From JAAYAE01 sp963678395 (GTDB taxonomy: Bacteria > Bacillota > Negativicutes > Acidaminococcales > Acidaminococcaceae), in NCBI GenBank assembly GCA_963678395.1, contig OY782827.1, positions 1,302,001 to 1,366,000 of the forward strand: 64,000 nt of DNA, read 5' to 3'. This document shows positions 8,168-17,214 of this stretch, in pieces. Position numbers and translations under genes: made by a program. Below the pieces are notes generated by a model. The model was not told the DNA's origin and did no database searches. It saw only the letters and a program-made list of their open reading frames with translations. The stretch's first letter is position 1. Each line of letters opens with the position of its first letter.

Positions 8168-9889
8168 CTACTGGGCTACGCTTAACCCTATTTCCATATA
8201 AGATATTTCTTTCCCCGTGTAGTCTGCCATCACAAAATGTTTTTCTCCATATTTGGTCTCAGGAGTCCACATAAAACTTTCTATAGGGAGATATTTGCGC
8301 AATTTTCGCCAAGTAGAAAATTCATACTCCGGCAAATATTGATGAACAAGCTCTAAATTACGCCAAAATTCCCTAATTGGTTCGCGTAATTCTTCAGTAT
8401 GCCACTGTAGTTCTTCCGGTCGCCAATTCGGCTGTCCCACAAAAATATCAAAGCGCAAAATTTCCGTCACAACTACTACCAAATCAGTATGCTTTTCTTG
8501 TACAAAATATAAGAGCAGCAAAGCCACATCTTTCACATTATGCCCCAAAGGATATAATCCCTTTGCTTCCCACCATTTAGTCAGCGCCTCATAAAAAGCA
8601 AAAGCATCCTGCTTATAGCCGTAAGCAATTAAATACTTTAAAGTGTGCCCATATTTTCCTGTATTATAAGTATGGTCAAAAACATCTTCCAATATCTTTA
8701 AAAAGCGTAATTCTTCGTAACTTAAATACTTCGTTTGTAATATCTCGTAAGGTGGCTGTGCCATATAAAGCATGGCGTGTTCTGTATTTTGCTTACCAAT
8801 TAATGCCCCTTTCAAAACCTTTAAGAACCCAAGTTGCAACATATTAGCTTGCAAAGCATAAACATCATTAAAAGATTTTTTGAAGCTGGTTAAATCTTCA
8901 TAAGGCAATCCGGCAATAAGATCCAAATGCACGTGCATATTCCTAAAGCTTAAAATTTGCGTAACATTATGTGCCAATTTATCCCAATAGTCATGGCGAC
9001 CAATAGCTGCTAAAGTTTTAGAATTTGTCGTTTGCACACCTATTTCCAGCTGAAACCTCCCCTTAGGTACAGCTTTAAGAAATGCTAATACTTTTTCTGA
9101 TAATAAATCTGCCTTTAATTCAAAATGAAATGTTGCCTCTGTATTAGCAGCAGCCAAATGCTCCATAATAGGAAGGAAGTAGCTTTCATCTAAATTATAA
9201 GTACGATCCACAAACTTTACTAAAGGCACTTTTGCTTCTATATACTTATCTAAATCTGCAATTACAGCCTCTAGTGGTCTTTGTCTAACGTTATGAGAAA
9301 TACCTGACAAGCAATAGGAACAGCTAAAGAGACAACCTCTTGTACATTCATAATACGTTATTTTATGTTCAGCAACAATTTTTTCTAAATCTTCATATGG
9401 AAACGGCAATACCGCCAAATATTCAACTATTGCAGGCTGACTGATATTTTCAACTTTCCCACCAATATCACGATAAGCAACATATTTTGGTGGCTTTTTT
9501 CCCTTTTGCAAATTTTCTACTAACTCTGCAAATACTTCTTCGCCTTCGCCCTGAATAATATAATCTGCATCCAAGCATTCTTCAAAACTGTCCTTGGCTG
9601 TAAACCCTACTTCAGGGCCACCTAATACTATTTTTACTTTTGGTAAAACTTGCCTAATTAGTCCTGCTAATTCAAGCACATAGTTTTTATTCCAAATATG
9701 CACATTAATGCCGATTAAGTCAGGACGGTAGCCCGTAATCTCTGACAAAACTGCCAACATTGGTGTTTGAATAGTTTCTTCACAAAAATCAATTTCTATG
9801 TTCTTATTTTTACAATAGTTATAAATAGAATGCATGCCTAAAGCCGTATGTATATACTTACTATTAATTGCAACTAAAAGTATCTTCAT
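8168..9889 (-). CDS. B12-binding domain radical SAM protein (DUF4080 type)
   Basis: A 573-residue protein with an N-terminal cobalamin-binding Rossmann domain (residues 1-130, with LIGINVHIWNKNYVLELAGLI and LGGPEVGF). A radical SAM domain follows, with the cluster motif CTRGCLFSCSYC near residue 182, and then a C-terminal DUF4080-like region. The family belongs to the class E B12 radical SAM enzymes, and its substrate is generally unknown. It is a lone transcription unit: lysR ends its neighbourhood on one side, and the insertion sequence starts about 90 bp upstream. No riboswitch or partner gene is visible. Confidence 0.88.
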   Translation of the reverse strand: MKILLVAINSKYIHTALGMHSIYNYCKNKNIEIDFCEETIQTPMLAVLSEITGYRPDLIGINVHIWNKNYVLELAGLIRQVLPKVKIVLGGPEVGFTAKDSFEECLDADYIIQGEGEEVFAELVENLQKGKKPPKYVAYRDIGGKVENISQPAIVEYLAVLPFPYEDLEKIVAEHKITYYECTRGCLFSCSYCLSGISHNVRQRPLEAVIADLDKYIEAKVPLVKFVDRTYNLDESYFLPIMEHLAAANTEATFHFELKADLLSEKVLAFLKAVPKGRFQLEIGVQTTNSKTLAAIGRHDYWDKLAHNVTQILSFRNMHVHLDLIAGLPYEDLTSFKKSFNDVYALQANMLQLGFLKVLKGALIGKQNTEHAMLYMAQPPYEILQTKYLSYEELRFLKILEDVFDHTYNTGKYGHTLKYLIAYGYKQDAFAFYEALTKWWEAKGLYPLGHNVKDVALLLLYFVQEKHTDLVVVVTEILRFDIFVGQPNWRPEELQWHTEELREPIREFWRNLELVHQYLPEYEFSTWRKLRKYLPIESFMWTPETKYGEKHFVMADYTGKEISYMEIGLSVAQ

Positions 9890-9982
9890 GAAATTCTCCT
9901 CAATTTTTCCTTAATAATATTATATGTTCATTATAATAGGATATGTACCAAAATAAAAAAAAACCTTGATGTTGTATCAGTC

Positions 9983-11681
9983 AAGTAAAAGTTGGCAAAT
10001 CTTTCTTCGTAGGAAAAACCTTGCATTTTTAATTGTTGAATGGAATTTTCCATAAAATTTTGGGCAAACTCATCCTCCCAAGTTGTTATAAGCTAAATTA
10101 GATATGTGCTATCTCACTAAATTCTCTATATCCAAATGCCCTTAGCAAAGATTTCCTACTGCCGGTCATCTTTGCGTCTGCAATTGCCCAATGCCCCTTG
10201 CGGATGTTTCCATCTTTCTTGCCTTTGCCTACGACCCTAGGTATTGCAGCAGCACTTAAAATATCTTTGGCAAATACAACTATTTCTCTGTCTATAAGGC
10301 TCGTATAGCGTTCAAGAGCCGTATAAAAGGTCTTGTTTTCTAATCTCGTAAGTATTTTTGCCATGTAGCCTGCACCTGGGATGCCCCAGCTGCCTTTATG
10401 GTGCTTCATCCTTAAAGTAATTACCTAGCAGTTCTGGCTTTCCTGCGTACCCATAGATCCGTATAAAAGTCCTTCCGGCGGCTTAGGCAGCTTTTCCTTC
10501 ATATCAAAATAAGCTTTTATTCCTGCCTCGTTGTTGCTCAAATAGCTGTACAACGCTCTTGCTTTTTCTTCTCTTTTGTCTTCCTTCTCATTACTGGCAA
10601 CACTGTTTGCATAGGCGTCTATTTTCGCCAGCAACTCTTCCGTTTTACCGTCCATATACAATGCTTTTAGCTCTTTACGCATAGCCGTATCGGCTATTGC
10701 GTAAATTATCTTCTTGAACACATGAAACCTGTCTAATTGGTAAATAGTATACGGATCATAAGGATGCTTAACCCAGGCTGCTCCATCCCCATTAATGAAC
10801 CTGTACTTTACTTCATCCGTATTGTACTTTGTTTGAATCATGGCTTCCCTTATGCGGTGGAACTCTTTTGCCTCTTCAAAACCTGCGGTCATAACTTTTC
10901 CCACGACTTCATTTCTGCCGTCTTTTCCCTTACGTATACCCTCATAGGCCGTGCTGACCTTTATCTCTTTGCCCGAGGCCTCTTTTGGGCGGTAGGGCTT
11001 TTGCAGGTGCAGGAATATACCATCAGCTTCTTCGAACAATACCGGTGCTTCTTTACCCGTCTGCGGCTTATCTTCTTCTAATCTTTTGGCCATGTCTGTT
11101 TCTTCTGCTTCCAGTTTTTTACCAAATTCCTGCACCGTATTCCAAATTCCTTGGCTGCTTATATTTATTTGGCTGGTAAGATTAACGGCAGATTCTGCTT
11201 TCCTGAAGCTTACCTCTGTGGCTGCTTTAACCATTGCTTCTACAGAGTTATATGACATCTTGCCGATGACCTCCATGCCCATGGCATCATCTAGAAGGTA
11301 CATGAATTCCTTCTTGCCTTCTTCGTTAATGTGCTCATAGACCGTGCGCTTATAGGCGACATCTCCGAACACGCAGCGTATGTGGTTGGCCTTAAAACCT
11401 TTGTGCCTATACGCCTTGCGATCTCTTTCGACCATGAGCTTCCTATCGTAGCCTTCCAACAAGTCCTTCACCATTTCGACGGCAGCACTGCACACATAGC
11501 TGAAAATTATTTTCTCAATATCCTTGAATGTCGGCAAGCTTTCATTTACAATATCCATAGTAGGAACTCCTTTACATGTTTTGTCTAGCAACTAACATAT
11601 TAAAGAATTTTTCCTACTATGGGAAGTGGATTTTACATCCACTTCCTTATTTTGTTTCTTTTGCCAACTAATATTTTACTC
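9983..11681 (-). mobile_element. ISLre2-family insertion sequence
   Basis: About 1.7 kb. The outer ends share AGTAAAA and GTTGGCAAA, with a 5-base insert (TATTA) between them in the right-hand copy; these appear on the plus strand at 9983-9999 and in reverse complement near 11661-11680. Inside lies a transposase of the UPF0236/ISLre2 family. A small inverted repeat (GTGGAT...ATCCAC, 11628-11645) lies in the transposase leader. A second, internally deleted copy is at 17215-17612. The exact tips and any target duplication could not be fixed by eye. Confidence 0.82.
10098..11558 (-). pseudogene. ISLre2-type transposase with an in-frame TAG
   Basis: A 486-codon UPF0236-family transposase frame read from the ATG at 11558, which has AAGGAG 8 bases upstream. 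It is complete in length but carries a single in-frame amber codon (10425-10427) after GSMGTQESQNC. The frame then continues without a shift through MKHHKGSWGIPGAG to the end. The motif around the stop is the conserved catalytic-region signature of the family, so the truncated form is probably inactive. The remnant copy at 17215 has lost this part and cannot tell which residue belonged there. Confidence 0.85.
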
Positions 11682-11832
11682 TAACAAGAGACAAAAAGGT
11701 AGATTAGCTTATGTTGCAAAATTTAATTACAATAAAATAAACTATTATCTTTAACATTATGCGTGAAATGTAGTAATATATAAATATCTATAATTCCTTA
11801 AATAGGAAAAACCATAAAATGGAGGCACGAAC

Positions 11833-12808
11833 ATGTTTGAAAATATGATTGAAAATTTAAAAGCAAAAAAACAAAAACTAGTATTTACGGAAGGTTTAGA
11901 TCCAAGGATTTTGGAAGCTGCAAGCCGATTAAAAAAAGATAATATACTCGAACCCCTACTATTAGGTAATCCCAAAGACGTACAGATGGCAGCGGAAAAA
12001 ATATGGTTTTTGCATAGATGGAATTGAAATCATAGAGCCTAAAGCGTATAAAGCTCTAGAATCCATGATTCCCATGATGGTCGAACTGAGAAAAGGAAAA
12101 ATGGATGAAGCCACTTGCCGCGGATTGTTGATGAAAGCCAATTATTTTGGCACCATGCTTGTAAAAATGGGGTATGCTGACGGCCTCTTAGGCGGAGCAA
12201 CCTATTCAACTGCCGACACTATCCGCCCTGCATTACAAATCATTAAAACAGCACCTGGAAATAAAATCGTTTCAAGCTGCTTTATTCTATATCGCAAAAC
12301 AGACAATGTTGAAGAAAAATACGCTATGGGCGATTGCGCTATCAACATTACTCCAAGTGAAGATGAGCTTGTAGAAATTACAGTTGAAACGGGAAAAACC
12401 GCTAAAATCTTTGCCATTAATCCTAAAGTTGCCTTATTATCCTATAGTACTTTAGGCTCCGGTGCCGGAGAATCAGTAGATAAAATGCATAACGCCGTAG
12501 AAAAATTAAAAAATCTAAATCTTGATTTTCCCGTTGACGGTGAGTTACAATTTGATGCCGCATTTTCTAATGATGTGGCCAAGATAAAAGCTCCCAACTC
12601 TCCTGTAGCTGGAAAAGCCAATACTTTCATCTTCCCTGATATTAATGCCGGTAACATTGGTTATAAGCTAGCGCAACGTATGGGAAACTTTAAGGCTTAT
12701 GATCCTATCTTACAAGGACTAAATGCACCTATAAATGACCTATCTAGAGGTTGTACTGCCGAGGAAGTTTATACTATGGCAATTATTACTGCTTCTTTAA
12801 AGAAATAA
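11833..12808 (+). pseudogene. pta: Phosphate acetyl/butyryl transferase (Pta type), frameshifted
   Basis: This enzyme moves an acetyl group between CoA and phosphate for ATP formation from acetyl-CoA. The first 58 or so residues (MIENLKAKKQKLVFTEGLDPRILEAA) lie in one frame. The rest (MMVELRKGKMDEATCRGLLMKANYFGTMLV to the end, with LLSYSTLGSGAGESVDKM and FPDINAGNIGYKL) lies in the next. The break is a run of six A (11996-12001); with five A the frame reads on as EKYGFCIDGIEII. The joined length, about 325 residues, is right for a short Pta. TGGAGG lies 8 bases before the ATG. No ackA is nearby. Motifs favour acetyl over butyryl transfer, but not decisively. Confidence 0.87.
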
Positions 12809-12898
12809 GTTTTCCCCTTTACCTTATTAAACTAATAATGCATAATAGATGAAGTCATAAAATGTTTCTGTGAAAAATTATATATGAATAAAAAGTAT

Positions 12899-12935
12899 AA
12901 AAAGATGCTTGCCTAGTTGGCAAGCATCTTTTTCC
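12899..12935 (+). terminator. Terminator after pta
   Basis: AAGATGCTTGCC pairs perfectly with its complement around a TAGT loop and is followed by five T. It ends the pta transcript. On the minus strand the same hairpin sits 28 bp past the rsgA remnant stop. Confidence 0.9.
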
Positions 12936-12962
12936 TGTTAATATTACCTTCCTCCGAAAGTC

Positions 12963-13470
12963 TTATCTTTTTTTGCTTTTCATTTTAATGAAAGCTCGTG
13001 CATTTTTTATCCCGCCCATTTCCGCAAACATAGCAGTAATCTTTTCAGTATCAATTTTCCATGAATTTAAGCCATCATATTTCGCCTCTTTTTTTAGTTT
13101 TAAGTAATTGGCAAAACGCTCAGCAGAAAAAAGACCATCTTTAATCGCTGTCTATACCGCACAGTTTGGTTCACTAATATGGGTGCAATCACGAAATTCA
13201 CATCGTAAAGTCTTTGTTAAATTAATATTTTCAATTCCAAGTTCCCGCATTCCCGTAGTATCAATTACAAATCCCCCAACGAGAAGAACTAAAAGCTCTA
13301 GCCGTGTTGTAGTATGCCTACCTCTATAGTCGTTCCTTATCCCTTTTGTTGCTAGTAAGTTTTTCCCCAATAAGTTTATTTATTATTGTGAGCTTTCCTA
13401 CACCGAATGATCCAATAAATGCGATAGTTTTGCCATTAGCGCCATATTTTTACAAAGCTACAAAAACTTA
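12963..13470 (-). pseudogene. rsgA: Remnant of ribosome small-subunit GTPase RsgA
   Basis: Pieces of a circularly permuted GTPase can be read on the minus strand: a P-loop region (GSFGVGKLTIINKL, where the usual S/T after GK is L), then RGRHTTTRLELL, then a G3-like IDTTGMREL. A zinc-site piece follows (CRFRDCTHISEPNCAV in RsgA; here CEFRDCTHISEPNCAV), then a C-terminal tail ending in KSKKR. The pieces need at least one frame change near 13330-13375 and read through a TAG just after the zinc motif. The N-terminal OB domain is not recognisable. It is a dead gene next to the CRISPR array. Confidence 0.75.
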
Positions 13471-13845
13471 GTCTGTAAAGCTTTTAGAAAAGGTGTTGTA
13501 TGGGCATAACTAAAAAAACATGGCAAAAGCTTAGCATTACTCTCTCTGAGAATATACTAAGAAAATTCTTCTAAATGCTTAATTATCATGGAAAAAAAGT
13601 TAAAATATCAATCGCCGCACTTTGAGGCTCAGTACTCATTTTCTCAAATATAGCTTTTGTTACCACACCAACTATACCACAATAGCAATAACATCACTAG
13701 AACCAAAGTTATTTTTACGTTTAAATATTCAAAATAGACACTGTTATTTTTACGCATATATAATAGCGCTTATTACAAACTTCTGAACATAATATCTCTA
13801 ACAGTTCATCAATTTAACATTAGCTAAATGTTATGCTTATATTAA
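13471..13845. other. AT-rich stretch without a gene
   Basis: No frame on either strand has recognisable protein similarity. It lies between the rsgA remnant and the distal end of the CRISPR array and may hold eroded rsgA 5' sequence. I see no further CRISPR repeat copies in it. Confidence 0.5.
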
Positions 13846-14011
13846 ATTTCAATCCACGCTCCCATGAAGGGAGCGACTTAAGTTCTACTACACCCTGTTT
13901 TCTTGGTGTGTAATTTCAATTCACGCTCCCATGAAGGGAGCGACAAAATCAAGACTTTTGGAGAGCTAATATTATTTCAATTTCAATCCACGCTCCCATG
14001 AAGGGAGCGAC
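13846..14011 (-). CRISPR. Short type I-C CRISPR array, 3 repeats and 2 spacers
   Basis: Three 32-bp repeats lie at 13846-13877, 13913-13944 and 13980-14011. On the minus strand they begin GTCGCTCCC and end GGATTGAAAT, the usual type I-C pattern with a hairpin (CGCTCCC/GGGAGCG). The middle repeat differs at one base. Both spacers are 35 bp. By the repeat orientation the array is transcribed on the minus strand, with the leader on the cas2 side (14012 onwards). Confidence 0.95.
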
Positions 14012-14178
14012 AGCAAAAACAAAGAAAATTTACCTTTTTTGAGCAAAATCTACTATTAAAAAAGATATTATGACCAAAAAAGTTCTGATTCTCTATGTGT
14101 TTTCATATATAATCACAAGTTTATATAATATTTCTGGTGCGAAAGCTACAGGCATTTTATGTTTACTTATGTTTCGCA
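14012..14178 (-). promoter_or_regulatory. CRISPR leader region
   Basis: This is a 167-bp AT-rich stretch between cas2 and the first repeat, in the leader position for a type I-C locus. At its cas2 end an 8-bp perfect inverted repeat (GTGCGAAA, about 14133-14140, and TTTCGCAC, about 14169-14177) flanks a loop of nearly 30 bases directly after the cas2 stop. It could act as a terminator of the cas operon or a binding site for adaptation proteins. Confidence 0.6.
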
Positions 14179-14469
14179 CTAAATAATTATTGGGCTTTCA
14201 ACATCAAAAGATTCTTTTGCTCCTATGTGCAATATTTTACTATTATAATTATTTCCTAGATAGTAAAATCTCAAACTATCTGTGTTTTTGTCAATAATTT
14301 TCTCTAATTTATTCTGAACTTCGCGACATTTAGCAGGATCAATTACACACTCAAAAACAGAATTTTGCACTCGCTGTCCATAATTTACGCACTGTTTGGC
14401 CACTTGCCGCAATCGTTTGCGACCAAGTTTTGTTTGCGTATTTACATCATAAGTTATAAGTACTAACAT
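14179..14469 (-). CDS. cas2: CRISPR-associated endonuclease Cas2
   Basis: Cas2 forms the adaptation complex with Cas1 that inserts new spacers. The 96-residue protein starts MLVLITYDVNTQTKLG, with the ferredoxin-like first strand and the conserved Asp8, and has the family NSVFECVID core. I chose the ATG at 14469, 8 bp after the cas1 stop; the longer open frame runs back into cas1 and has no Cas2 similarity. It is last in the cas operon, directly before the array leader. Confidence 0.95.
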   Translation of the reverse strand: MLVLITYDVNTQTKLGRKRLRQVAKQCVNYGQRVQNSVFECVIDPAKCREVQNKLEKIIDKNTDSLRFYYLGNNYNSKILHIGAKESFDVESPIII

Positions 14470-14477
14470 TTGAACCC

Positions 14478-15509
14478 CTACTTCCACATAAATGGTGGAT
14501 ATCCATCCAAATCTCCACGAATAAATCTTGCTAAAAGCATTGACTGTACATAAGGAACAAGCCCCCATTCTATTTTTTCTTGCAGAAATGGATGTCTTAT
14601 TTCTTCTTGTTTTTTGTTTTGCCAATACTGCAAAATCATTTTTCTTGTACTATCATCCATAATAACCGCGCCATTTTCTTGTTTCGTAAAGCCTTTTTCA
14701 TTCACTATTTTTTTATTTATTAATGAAACAACGAACCTATCAGCATAAACAGAGCGTAATTCTTCCATCACATCTAATGCCAGCGAAATTCTCCCTGGCC
14801 TATCCCGATGAAGAAAGCCAACGTAAGGATCTAGTCCCACCACTTCCAGTGCTGATGTTACATCATGAGCTAAAAGCGTATATACAAAAGATAGCATTGC
14901 ATTTACATTATTTAGTGGCGGTCTTTTACTACGATTTTTAAAGAAAAAATTATCTTTTTGTTGCAGTATAAGGTTATCCAAAATGCTAAAATATTGTACA
15001 GCAGCCTCTCCCTCAAACCCTCTAATCTGTTCCAAATTTTCGCTATTTTCTATTGACTTTAAAGCATTTGCCAACATCATTGAAACAGCCTTGAGCTTAT
15101 GAGTATCAACTCTTAATGGGTAATCGCGTGTAGCTCGTTCTATAACCCATCTCGCATTATAAATCTTTCCTAAGATGAAATGTTTAGCAATTTTACTGCT
15201 TTCCAAAACATCGTCTGATATTCTGTATTGCATTTTGCGTAATATAACATTACCTCGAACTTCGCCTACTATTCTTGAAAGGAATTTTCCATTTTTCTTC
15301 ATAAAACTCAGTGCAATGTTATTTTTTGCACATGCCCCCATGAGTGCGGGACTAGCGCCTGTATAACCAAAGGTAATAATTCCCTCAAGATTATGTAAGG
15401 GAACCCTTATAAGTTCTTCTTGCTCTTTTAAAACAACTATATTTTCTCCATCAAGTGATAAATATGTATCATGAGAAGTCACATATAAAGTATTTAATAA
15501 TTTTCTCAT
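14478..15509 (-). CDS. cas1: CRISPR-associated integrase Cas1, type I-C
   Basis: The 343-residue Cas1 is the spacer integrase. The alpha-helical C-terminal domain shows the metal-binding set: the glutamate in RGFEGEAAVQYF, the histidine in VGFLHRDRPGR and the acidic pair in LDVMEELR. The N-terminal beta domain with HNLEGIITFGYTGASPALM is also typical. Length and sequence fit the type I-C subgroup. Its ATG overlaps the cas4 stop by 4 bp, which implies coupled translation. The gene appears complete. Confidence 0.95.
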   Translation of the reverse strand: MRKLLNTLYVTSHDTYLSLDGENIVVLKEQEELIRVPLHNLEGIITFGYTGASPALMGACAKNNIALSFMKKNGKFLSRIVGEVRGNVILRKMQYRISDDVLESSKIAKHFILGKIYNARWVIERATRDYPLRVDTHKLKAVSMMLANALKSIENSENLEQIRGFEGEAAVQYFSILDNLILQQKDNFFFKNRSKRPPLNNVNAMLSFVYTLLAHDVTSALEVVGLDPYVGFLHRDRPGRISLALDVMEELRSVYADRFVVSLINKKIVNEKGFTKQENGAVIMDDSTRKMILQYWQNKKQEEIRHPFLQEKIEWGLVPYVQSMLLARFIRGDLDGYPPFMWK

Positions 15510-16174
15510 TGTTCCACATCCTCAATATTACGTTTAATATAGTATAAGGCAGATGGGTTTTTGCACAGTTTAGGAATACAAACTTCCGCTATTGAACAAG
15601 CTTTACAACTCTTAGACACCTTTACTTTAGGGGTATATTTTTTCCCATACAAGTCATGCATTTCGCTAAAAATATTTTGTACCTTATGGCGAAGTTCATT
15701 GTTAATCTCTATCTTAATTCGGCGTTTTATTTCTCCATAATATAAAAATCCTTCTGGTATCTCACATAATAGCATCTCCTCAAGGCACATGGCTTGTTCA
15801 CTTAGTTGCAATATGTCAGATTCATTTTCTTTAGGTTTTTCGCGTTTATATTCTATTGGAACAGGCTTGTATGTTCCCTCTCTTCCAAAAATAGTAACCC
15901 CCTTAGCATTTTCATGCAATTCCACAACGTCACAAGTCCCGGTAACTCCCATTTTTCGTGAAAAAACCTTCATTCCTCTTGAAATAATCATCTCTCCACG
16001 TTTTTCTTTAACGGTTTCATCATGTGTTTTTTCATGGAGTATCTCACCCTCTATTGTTCGAACATTTTCATACCACTGCTGCTCAATATGTATTAACGCC
16101 CATTGACGCTTGCAAAACACAAAATGCTGTATACCTGATAATAACAAGAAATCATCTTCGTCATATTCCATCAT
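15506..16174 (-). CDS. cas4: CRISPR-associated exonuclease Cas4
   Basis: Cas4 trims prespacers and helps choose PAM-compatible ones during adaptation. The 222-residue protein shows the first Fe-S cysteine in HFVFCKRQWALIHIEQQW and the C-terminal cysteine group CKACSIAEVCIPKLC. The RecB-like nuclease core has the GTCDVVELHE aspartate and the VPIEYKREKPK motif. It overlaps cas7 at its start by 14 bp and cas1 at its end by 4 bp. Intact by length. Confidence 0.93.
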   Translation of the reverse strand: MMEYDEDDFLLLSGIQHFVFCKRQWALIHIEQQWYENVRTIEGEILHEKTHDETVKEKRGEMIISRGMKVFSRKMGVTGTCDVVELHENAKGVTIFGREGTYKPVPIEYKREKPKENESDILQLSEQAMCLEEMLLCEIPEGFLYYGEIKRRIKIEINNELRHKVQNIFSEMHDLYGKKYTPKVKVSKSCKACSIAEVCIPKLCKNPSALYYIKRNIEDVEQ

Positions 16175-17018
16175 ATATTTCCGGCACTAGACCATCTAGT
16201 TGGTCTGTCGAAATACTATAATCATCAATTGATTTAGGAACTTCAGTCAATGGGATAATTTTTAAAGTCCTATGCACTTTAGCAGAAGAATATTGACCAA
16301 CTTTGCCATTGTGTTTCCACCAATACATTTTATATACTTCTAAGCTACCATCAGGACGTGCAGAAGAACAATCATTTTCAAAAAGTGTAATAAGTGCTTT
16401 TTTAATTAGTTCACTATCCTCTAAATTAAATCCGGTTTTTTGAGCAAGTTGTGTATTGATACTGCCATAAATAACATAAACCCCAAATTCAACTCTATGC
16501 TTCATTCCCATAGTGTCCGGACTTTTTTTATCAGGATCTTTTTGCGTTTCGCCATTAACACTTTTTGTAATTTGCATGCTAGTTATTTCAATAGGAGAAA
16601 CACTTACTGCACAATGTATAGAACCTGGTCCTCTTATTCCTACAGAAACAGAGCTTTCAGTTCCAGCTTTAAAAGCAAAAACTTGTCCAAAGCTTCTAAC
16701 GTCAATCCATTTTTCACAGGCAATCTGAGCATATTTATCCTTATCTTTATTCGCAGTCTTAAGTTCTTTACACCCTTCAGCTCTGTCCTTAAGACTTCTA
16801 AATCCATCTTCTCTACGCTCATCAGATTGAACAAATATTGCCTGACCCATATCTTGTAAACGATTACGTATTTTTCTTTTAATGCAGACATCCGAAATTT
16901 CTCCAAACCCATCATAATTTTCTCTAGGCCTATTACCATTTAGGGGATCTCCATTGGGGTTAGCATTTTTCACGGAAATAATGGCAGCAAAGTCAATCTT
17001 GTTTACAAAATCAGTCAT
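16161..17018 (-). CDS. cas7: Type I-C Cascade backbone Cas7 (Csd2)
   Basis: Cas7 lines the crRNA in the type I-C interference complex. The 285-residue frame opens IDFAAIISVKNANPNGDPLNGNRPRENYDGFGEISDVCIKRKIRNRLQD, the standard Csd2 signature, and runs to a normal end. The start overlaps the last bases of cas8c. Without cas5, cas3 and a complete cas8c in the window it has no known way to form a working complex. It may simply persist because it sits between functional neighbours. Confidence 0.94.
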   Translation of the reverse strand: MTDFVNKIDFAAIISVKNANPNGDPLNGNRPRENYDGFGEISDVCIKRKIRNRLQDMGQAIFVQSDERREDGFRSLKDRAEGCKELKTANKDKDKYAQIACEKWIDVRSFGQVFAFKAGTESSVSVGIRGPGSIHCAVSVSPIEITSMQITKSVNGETQKDPDKKSPDTMGMKHRVEFGVYVIYGSINTQLAQKTGFNLEDSELIKKALITLFENDCSSARPDGSLEVYKMYWWKHNGKVGQYSSAKVHRTLKIIPLTEVPKSIDDYSISTDQLDGLVPEIYDGI

Positions 17019-17208
17019 TTTCTTCCACTCCTTCGTTTTGTTTTTCTAATTTTCTCTTTTGATTTTCTTCAATCCTAGCATTCTTTTGCTCAACAAAAAT
17101 CTGTCGTTGGCAATAATATCCAAAAATATAACTATCCTCTAATTTTTTAATGCTCGTGAACTCATTATATGGAATTCTTGATGTTACTTGGGTAACCTTA
17201 TCCCCCTA
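17011..17208 (-). pseudogene. cas8c: C-terminal remnant of cas8c (csd1)
   Basis: About 65 codons read without a stop in the frame that ends at the TGA overlapping the cas7 start. They contain YNEFTSIKKLEDSYIFGYYCQRQIFVEQ, which matches the C-terminal end of Csd1 (the usual GYYHQRQ motif), followed by a charged tail. Upstream, the frame closes at a TAG within a few bases of the insertion-sequence remnant. The rest of cas8c, with cas5 and cas3, is absent from the window. Confidence 0.8.
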
Positions 17209-17214
17209 AAGTTT

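Noticed and set aside
8125..8168. Hairpin CCCAGTA/TACTGGG at the end of the radical SAM gene
   Set aside because: Seven pairs with a 17-base loop overlapping the stop codon and no T run; too weak to call a terminator.
13471..13845. Further degenerate CRISPR repeats beyond the array
   Set aside because: No 32-bp unit or its hairpin core is visible; only AT-rich sequence.
16440..16859. Long plus-strand frame inside cas7
   Set aside because: Shadow of cas7 with no ribosome site and no plausible protein features.
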